From Catenaria anguillulae PL171 (Eukaryota > Blastocladiomycota > Blastocladiomycetes > Blastocladiales > Catenariaceae): DNA of 64,000 nt. The position numbers were made by a program, and so were the translations under genes. This document shows positions 58,067 through 64,000 of the stretch, one piece after another. How positions within the stretch are numbered: position 1 is the first letter of the stretch; every line of letters starts with the position of its first letter. Below the pieces are notes generated by a model. It worked only from the letters and a program-made list of their open reading frames with translations, searched no databases and had not been told where the DNA came from. Where the stretch lies: contig MCFL01000032.1 of NCBI GenBank assembly GCA_002102555.1, positions 62,001 through 126,000 of the forward strand, in the 5' to 3' direction.

Positions 58067-59427
58067 ATGAGCCGCTCACGTACCCGCCACACGGCCGACG
58101 AGACCGACAACTCGAACGGCCATGACTCGACGGCCACCATGACCCTTACGAGACGCTGCACTGGAGTCCAAGGCCACCGATGACGAGATCAAAAAGGCGT
58201 ACCGAAAGCTTGCGCTGCGGTTCCATGTCCGTATTTCCATGTCTTGAATTACCCATCGCGCGACCGAGTATTAGTCCTGAAGCACTGAGCTTTTGTGTTT
58301 TTTTTTTCGGGCAGCCTGATCGCTTGTCGTCCCAGCCAAAGGAAGCACAGGATGAAGCCAAATCCAAGGTTCGCCGGCCCCCGATGCGGCATTGACTCTA
58401 TTGACCCGTGTCCTCGCCTAACACGTTTGTATTCACCTCTGCACTAGTTCCAATCCATTTCCCTCGCCTATTCGATCCTGATCGACCCCGCCAAACGCAA
58501 ACGCTACGACCTGACGGGCCGCCTCGACTCGCTGGCCCCGACTTTGGGCGACGACGACGACCCGGCGGCCTACTTCCAGGACCTGTACGACTCGTGCGTG
58601 ACGCCCGAATCCATTGCCGAGTTCCGCGCCGAATACCAAGGGTCCACCGACGAACGCGTAGACGTGCTGGCTGCCTATGTCAAGCACGAAGGAGACATGG
58701 ATGGCATATTGTCCGAGGTCCCGTGCTCGACCGTGGATGACGAGGACAGGTTTGCCGCACTGATTCGCGAGGCGATTGAGCAGGGCAAGGTCGAGGCATA
58801 TGCCAGGTTTATGCACGAGGACCCCAAGGCAAAGAAGAAGAGGAAGCGTGAGGCCGAGCGCGAGGCAAAGGAGGCCGAGGAGATGGCGAGAGAGTTGGGG
58901 TTGAAGGATGCCAAGCGCGCAAAGAAGGGGGCGCAGGCCGACGAGGAGGATGCATTGAGGCAGCTGATTTTGAGAAATCAGAGCCGTCGGGCGAATGCAT
59001 TTGAGAGTATGATGGATCGGATCGAGACCAAGGTACGGCATTAACCGGTGTTCACGCCGGCTCGTTCATGTGAAGTACATCCGTTTTGTCGATTGACGGT
59101 CCCCTGTGTCTTCTAGTATGCTGGCAATGGTACACCTAAATCCTCGTCCCCCAACCGTGGAACGTCGCAGCAAAAGTCCAAATCGAGAGGTTCGCGCAAA
59201 CGCGACCACGGCGATGAGGAAGAGGACGAACTCGAGTCGGACGGAGACGAGAGTATTGGATCCGAGTCAGAGTCGGCGGGCAGTGACGAGAGCGGCGATG
59301 AGGAATGGGAGACGGCAGCGAGGGGGAAGGCGACGGCGATGGCGACGAGCACGATGAGAGCGATCAGAGCGAAGAGGAGGACGAATTGGCCGCCGAGCCT
59401 GTGCGTCGGAGCTCACGCAAGCGGTAA
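58067..59427 (+). CDS. DNAJC9: DNAJC9-like J-domain histone co-chaperone (three frame breaks)
   Basis: J-protein of the DNAJC9 family; the human protein is a histone H3-H4 chaperone that recruits HSP70. Exons 58067-58226, 58315-58368, 58448-59032 and 59117-59427, about 370 aa. The J domain is split by introns: ESKATDDEIKKAYRKLALRF, then the HPD motif formed across intron 1 (His is the last codon of exon 1, Pro-Asp the first of exon 2), then FQSISLAYSILIDPAKRKRY. The family middle region follows: FRAEYQGSTDERVDVLAAYV, KHEGDMDGILSEVPC, RFAALIREAIEQGKV, and REAKEAEEMARELGLKD. The tail is acidic and basic (DELESDGDES, AEPVRRSSRKR). One-base losses are at 58138-58142, 58156-58160 and 59321-59328. 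Confidence 0.85.
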
Positions 59428-59582
59428 GGCCATCAATCGTTGGTGTGTGTGTATGCGTGGTGTATCTGCCCTTGACGCCATTGTATTTCTCGTCCGTGAG
59501 TAAAGCAACCACAAAATCGCGATGACATCGTTGTCTTGCCCATGCTCAGCTTGGACCACATTATCACGACTGTCACCAATCA

Positions 59583-60414
59583 ATGAATTCTGCCGCAATG
59601 CAATCCTACTCTTCGCAATCCAACCTTGGCCCTTCCCAATCCGTACTTTCCATCTCCCGCACGGGCGCGGTCTAGCCGGCACTGACCTCTCGCGCCATGC
59701 TTGGCGCGACGTGTGCCCCTTGCTCCTCCAGACGGCACCACCAATCAAGCTGTGGTCAAACAATGCCGAGCGTGAGCGGGTTGAAAACCTGGCCGACCTG
59801 TTTGCCATCATCGTGACCATGGAGCGACTCGAGAAGCAGTACATTCGTGACAACATCCCACCGGCAGAGTACACACCCGCGTGCACGAAGCTGATTGCCC
59901 AGTTCAAGACGGCACTCAATCTGGTCCATGACCAAGTGACCAATGTGGAGGCGTTTATGAAGGAGTACAAGGTACGTTTCACATTGATTGTGTGCATGGT
60001 ATTATGAATCCCTCGGCTGGCTTACCCGGATTGCACTCAATAGCTCAACTGCCCACTGGCCGTCAACCGACTTCTCAAAATCGGTGTGCCCGCGACTGTC
60101 GAACACTCGAACCCGACCCGCGACCAAGGCAACTCTGCCAAATCCGTTGCCGAAACCGTCCAGCATTTCATCACGCTCATGGACTCTGTGAAACTGGGCA
60201 TGGTGGCCGTGGACCAGCTGCACCCGCTGCTGTCGGATCTCATGTCGTCCATGAATGCGATTGGGCGCGAGTTTCAAGGCAAGGCCAAAATCAAGCATTG
60301 GCTGATTACGCTCAATCAGATGAAGGCGAGCGACATGTTGAGCGAGGAGCAGGCGAGGCAGTTGCATTTTGATTTGGAGAGTGCACATACCGAGTTTTAC
60401 CGGAGTTGCAGTGA
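59583..60414 (+). CDS. VPS28: ESCRT-I subunit VPS28
   Basis: Subunit of ESCRT-I, which sorts ubiquitinated cargo into multivesicular bodies. Exons 59583-59669, 59732-59971 and 60044-60414 give about 232 aa, near the usual length. The N-terminal core domain shows LWSNNAERERVENLADLFAI, ERLEKQYIRDNIPPAEYTPA and VTNVEAFMKEYKLNCPLAV. The C-terminal four-helix domain, which binds ESCRT-II, shows VAETVQHFITLMDSVKLGM, MNAIGREFQGKAKIKHWLIT and the final LHFDLESAHTEF. The first exon is supported by the phase-0 intron 59670-59731 that removes an in-frame stop. As written, the frame runs on past the expected C-terminus; one missing base near 60402 would restore TGA 60412-60414. Confidence 0.92.
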
Positions 60415-60520
60415 CAAGAGAGAATACAAACAAAAACTGCAAGTTACAAGAGGGATGTTGGTTGGGTATTGTGTATGCACACGGTGGAGACAAAAAGGAG
60501 AGAATCTCTGCTCACTCGAC

Positions 60521-61010
60521 TCAGTCATGATCCTCGTCTTCATGGCTCGTTCGACTTCCGCCCCATCTCACGCCGCTGTTACTGGAACTGCCCGCACTTC
60601 TCCTCGACGCATCCCTGTCGCTTGGCTCCTCGCGCGCCTGTGCCTCGGCCTGCGACACCTTGTGGAACATGGGCGACCGATGCTTGACCTCGGCGACATC
60701 CGGATCGATCCACGGCGATCGTGCGGGCGGGACAACGGGCCGGCCGAGCCGGTCATACTCTGGCGTGATTTCCACCGAGGGCATGCCCGGACACCGACGG
60801 AAAAGGCGGACGAGTGGCACGCACACGACCTCGTTGCGGTGCATTTGGCACTGGTATTGGATGATTTCGTCGATTGGGCAGTCGGCGAGGAGGATTTGGA
60901 GGAACTGGCTGTGGATGAAGGGACGCGGCGCGGAAGCACGGCAAAAGGGTGTGGTGGGTCGGCTTCATGGCGGGCATGCCTTGTCGACGGCAAGGGGTCG
61001 GCCGTGGCAT
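60521..61010 (-). CDS. SOM1: Mitochondrial inner membrane peptidase subunit Som1-like
   Basis: Som1 is a small subunit of the mitochondrial inner membrane peptidase that matures intermembrane-space proteins. The diagnostic segment on the minus strand is FLQILLADCPIDEIIQYQCQ, then MHRNEVVCVPLVRLFRRCPG and MPSVEITPEYD, which matches the family pattern of spaced Cys (D-C, Q-C, V-C, R-C) and the PxxRLFRxC core. After the core comes a C-terminal extension rich in Ser, Glu and Arg to TGA 60523-60521. The N-terminal 40 residues are split between two frames (one missing base probable near 60940), and the start is uncertain: MPAMKPTHH near 61010 is used. It is convergent with VPS28 and head to head with HCCS. 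Confidence 0.65.
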
Positions 61011-61218
61011 GTGGATTTTCGGACGAGGATGAGGTATTGCTGGCGGTTGTCATTGTCGTACTCATTGTCCTTGTTGTATTGTGATTCAATGCTATTAATA
61101 CGCTCAACTTGTGAGATCCAGACTCGATCCGATCTTGACCGCCCAATGGACCCGAACTCTTCCGATGCGCTCATCACCGATACAGTCATTCATCCTCATT
61201 ATTTGGACACAATTCACC

Positions 61219-62208
61219 ATGGAAGCCGCTGCAAAATGCCCCATCGACCACGCGGCCCACGCCTCGGCCTCTGCGTCAGCGGCCACGGCTGCTGCCCCGC
61301 TTCCCACCGGTCATCCACCCAGTGCTGCCAGTGGGGCCGGTCCTGACTCCACCTCGGCGGCCTCCAAGTGCCCCGTCGACCATTCAAAGATTGACAAGTC
61401 CTCGCACCCGTTCTTCCATCCTCCCACAACTTCGCCCTCTTCTTCGCCCGACGAATCCGCCGCAAAATGCCCTGTCGACCACTCCAAAATCGACAAGGCA
61501 TCTCACCCATTATACCAAACCCCGTCTGCGGCCGCCACTCCCCCGTCTGCACCTGCTCCGACCTCGCGGCCGCCCTCGGGCCCCGCCGGCTCGCACGATT
61601 CCGCTACGCTCGACCTGCGCAACTACCTTCCGTACGACCTTGGCCACCAGCCAAAACACCCCGACCAAGCCATAGACCTGCCCGTTGAGCGCGAACTGTC
61701 GTCCATCCCGCGTGCAGGCCAAGACGCAAAGGATGGCGAGGTGTGGGTGTACCCGTCCCAACAGATGTTCTTCAACGCCATGAAACGCAAAAACTGGGAT
61801 GCCAAGGAGACCGACATGCAAGTTGTTGTCCCGATCCACAATGCCGTCAATGAAATGGCCTGGAAACGCATCTTGGAGTGGGAGGCCGTGGCCAATCCGC
61901 AACCCGAATGCACGCCCAAACTGTCGCGGTTCCAGGGCCGCCCAGGCGACTTGACGCCGCGCGCTTGGTTCAAGTCGACGTTTCTTGGGTACACAAAACC
62001 CTTTGATCGTCACGATTGGTCGGTCGACAGGTGTGGCACGTCGGTCAATTATGTCATTGATTTTTACTCGGGCAAGTTGCCCGCCGGTGCACACCAAGGG
62101 CCGGGCGCGCCCGTTGTGTCGTTTTATTTGGACGTCAGGCCAAAGCTCGATACCTTGGAGGGCGTCAAGTTGAGGGTACAGCGGTTTTGGAGTGACTTGT
62201 TCAACTAG
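61219..62208 (+). CDS. CYC3: Holocytochrome c synthase (cytochrome c heme lyase), three Cys-Pro motifs
   Basis: Intermembrane-space enzyme that atta­ches heme to the CXXCH motif of apocytochrome c (HCCS; Cyc3/Cyt2 in yeast). Single exon, 329 aa, no frame break. The N-terminal half holds three Cys-Pro heme-regulatory motifs at Cys7, Cys51 and Cys84 (KCPIDH, KCPVDH, KCPVDH). The catalytic half starts near residue 130: LDLRNYLPYDLGHQP, REISSIPR-like ELSSIPRAGQ, EVWVYPSQQMFFNAMKRKNW, then IHNAVNEMAWKRILEWE carrying the heme-ligating His, LSRFQGRPGDLTPRAWFKS, PFDRHDWSVDRCGTSVNYVI and DVRPKLDTLEGVKLRVQRFW. ATG 61219 is preferred to an in-frame upstream ATG at 61111 because it precedes the first CP motif and lies in an ACCATGG context. 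Confidence 0.95.
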   Translation: MEAAAKCPIDHAAHASASASAATAAAPLPTGHPPSAASGAGPDSTSAASKCPVDHSKIDKSSHPFFHPPTTSPSSSPDESAAKCPVDHSKIDKASHPLYQTPSAAATPPSAPAPTSRPPSGPAGSHDSATLDLRNYLPYDLGHQPKHPDQAIDLPVERELSSIPRAGQDAKDGEVWVYPSQQMFFNAMKRKNWDAKETDMQVVVPIHNAVNEMAWKRILEWEAVANPQPECTPKLSRFQGRPGDLTPRAWFKSTFLGYTKPFDRHDWSVDRCGTSVNYVIDFYSGKLPAGAHQGPGAPVVSFYLDVRPKLDTLEGVKLRVQRFWSDLFN

Positions 62209-62528
62209 GTCCTTGCGTTTGTATTTGTTTATTAGATGCCAAAATGTTTTGTTACTCGTCGATGCACTATGGATAACTTGCTGACTGTCTTGCCGTCTTC
62301 CGTTGTTTTGCAAAAGGACAGCTATGTGTATTGAGTACAGGAGACGGAACAAGCATTTGGGATGACAGAAGTTGGAAACATTGAGAGACGTAAAAATTGG
62401 AATCGATCGATCGAGACGCGATGATGGACGAGAGAGACAGTGGGAGATGTTACGGAAAACATGAAAGAAATATGAGAATGGACAAGCTAGGCGGAGAAAA
62501 GAAAGCGTCAAGATGAGCAGTCAACAGC
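62209..62528. other. Convergent intergenic region
   Basis: 320 bp between the HCCS stop (plus) and the stop of the CSC1-like gene (minus); AT-rich 3' UTRs, no gene visible. Confidence 0.5.
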
Positions 62529-63964
62529 TTACCGCGAGCCGTATCCCTGATACTGCTGTTGGTGCTGCTGGCGTTCACCCCGGCTGGGTGGCAGCACGTG
62601 CGTTGTCAATGCACCTTGCTGTTGCTGCTGCTGCTGCGGATACCCACCGTATTGTGGTTGCTGTTGCGGCGGGGTATGCCGCCTTTGCTGCTGGGGATAG
62701 CCTGGCGACTGTGGACCAACGGGTGCGCCATTCCGACCAGCGCTCCAGTTTTGCATCGGTGACGGGCTCCGCAGCATGGGCTGTGTGGGGGTAGCCTGAG
62801 GCGACGGATGCTGTTGTCCATGGCCGCCATGTTGCTGGTGGTATGTCGGTTGCGGGGCCGCGGGCGACGCATACCCTGGCGGCGAGTGGCGACGGCTGCC
62901 GGCCGATGCACCCGTGGGTTGCATTTCCACTTGGTCAATGTGCCGCGGGCCAGAGCCTTGCGGTGACGAGGTCGATTGGTGGAATTGCTGGTGCTGCTGT
63001 TGCTGATAGTAGGCCGCATTGGTTGTGACGGTGGTCGATTGCGTCGAGTACTGCTGGTAGCTGCCGGTCGAATGGTGCGAGACGCCCGTCGAGTGCTGCT
63101 GCACAGCGTACTGCTGCTGTTGCGTGCGGTACTGTTGCTGCTGATGCTGGTGCTGGGCCGGCGGAACGTTGCCGTATGCATGCTGGGGCGGACCCATGTT
63201 CAACGGCGACGGTGGGCGCTGCATGTTTGGATTGGCCAGCGGCGAAGGCTTGTAGTACTGGTGGTTTTCGAGGGTCTGCTTGTTGAGCATGGGCGATGCT
63301 GGGCGGTTGGCCATGGGCGACATGAGCGGCGACGACGGGCCGGGTTCAGCTGCAGGCGGCAGGTGACGCTGGTGCGCGTGCCCGCCGAATGCCGACGACA
63401 ACGATTCAGCCGATTGCCTGTTGCTCGGAGCCTTGTACGTAATGGACAGTTCCGGGAAGTAAGGCTCGAGCAAGTGTTCCACACGTGGGTCGACCAGCGG
63501 CAAGATGAGGTGCTCAATGAGCGCCGGGTGCAAGTACTTATCGCGACGACCGGATGCGCGCGCTTCGGCGTCACGGCGGAGGGCCTCTGGATCGTAGGGA
63601 CCGTGCGCAGGGTCAAAGTACATGGCAGCGTGCAAGTGCGAGTTATAGATGTGGCGCGAGATGAAGATGGATGAAATGAAGAGCACGCCCATTGCGACAG
63701 CTTGTGGATAGATCTGGTTGATGAGGAGCACAGCAATGAAGAGACCCTGGGCCGAGAGGACAGACGCAGCGACGCGCTTGTACATGGTCGGGTAGAAATC
63801 ACCGGCCGAGTCAGAGCCCTTGCCGAAAATGTACATGAGCTCCCACTTGTAGATGATGGTGGCGAAGACGAAAAAGAAGGGCGAGATCAAGAGGATCAAG
63901 GGCTGGATGAGCGCGTAGACCATCGAGATGAAGAACCAGAACAAGAGGACGCCGCCCAGAGCAT
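62529..63964 (-). CDS. CSC1/OSCA/TMEM63-type ion channel, C-terminal part (5' end off window)
   Basis: Last exon of a calcium-permeable, osmo- or mechanosensitive channel of the CSC1/OSCA family (RSN1/DUF221 domain). The exon starts at acceptor 63966-63965 and reads LFWFFISMVYALIQPLILLI, the conserved late TM helix, then FATIIYKWELMYIF, FYPTMYKRVAASVLSAQGLF and a final TM pair. The short cytoplasmic helix FDPAHGPYDPEALRRDAEAR is followed by LIEHLILPLVDPRVEHLLEP. The remaining 270 residues are a Gln/Pro/His-rich disordered tail with many CAG/CTG-type codon runs, ending GYGSR. The upstream TM region is beyond base 64000. Such a long Gln-rich tail is not usual for the family. The exon is uninterrupted. 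Confidence 0.85.
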
Positions 63965-64000
63965 CTGCAAAACGTGACGATGCGACCTGTCAGGACCACA

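Noticed and set aside
60415-61084. Extension of the VPS28 frame by about 220 codons
   Set aside because: The family ends at LESAHxEF plus a few residues, and the extension is antisense to the Som1 core. A missing base near 60402 hides the proper stop.

Overview
The window is nuclear DNA from a fungus. It is gene-dense, with mostly single-copy eukaryotic housekeeping genes and many short spliceosomal introns (about 55-100 nt, donors such as GTATGT, GTACGT and GTAAGT). Fungal families (mitoribosomal mS23/Rsm25, a Boi-type SH3-SAM-PH scaffold, Som1, an OPT transporter) sit beside genes usually lost from Dikarya or arranged differently there: LMBD1, a one-piece ATP-citrate lyase, a Cache-type membrane sensor and an IQ-motif coiled-coil protein. 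Together these suggest an early-diverging, probably zoosporic fungus; Blastocladiomycota or a chytrid is my best guess, by inference only.

Layout, left to right. 1-9.2 kb: GCK-III kinase (-, 3' part off the edge), mS23 (+), SH3-SAM-PH scaffold with an extra CH-like domain (+), NOSIP (-), and a secreted transglutaminase-elicitor protein with a Pep-13-like motif (-). 10.3-19.3 kb: WW/FF splicing protein (+), coiled-coil protein with a Rab11-FIP-like tail (-), Aquarius helicase (-). 20-34 kb: transmembrane SH3 protein (+), Cache receptor (-), CLU1/CLUH (-), armadillo/SPRY membrane protein (-). 34.4-45.4 kb: low-complexity protein (+), TXNL1 (-), IQ protein (+), OPT transporter (+), LMBD1 (-). 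45.8-56.1 kb: VPS39 (+), single-pass membrane protein (+), ATP-citrate lyase (-). 58-64 kb: DNAJC9 (+), VPS28 (+), Som1 (-), holocytochrome c synthase (+), and the C-terminal part of a CSC1/OSCA channel (-, runs off the right edge).

The genes do not form an operon or biosynthetic cluster. Functional themes recur: pre-mRNA splicing (Aquarius, WW/FF, NOSIP), endolysosomal traffic (VPS39, VPS28, LMBD1, possibly the FIP-like protein), mitochondria (mS23, CLU1, Som1, HCCS) and membrane sensing (Cache, TM-SH3, CSC1, OPT). Som1 and HCCS, both acting in the mitochondrial intermembrane space, are head to head.

A technical point dominates the reading. About thirty reading-frame breaks interrupt otherwise well-conserved proteins, and almost all have the same sign: one base is missing, often next to a homopolymer. 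This looks like residual sequencing or assembly error rather than pseudogenisation, so gene models are given as spans with the breaks listed.
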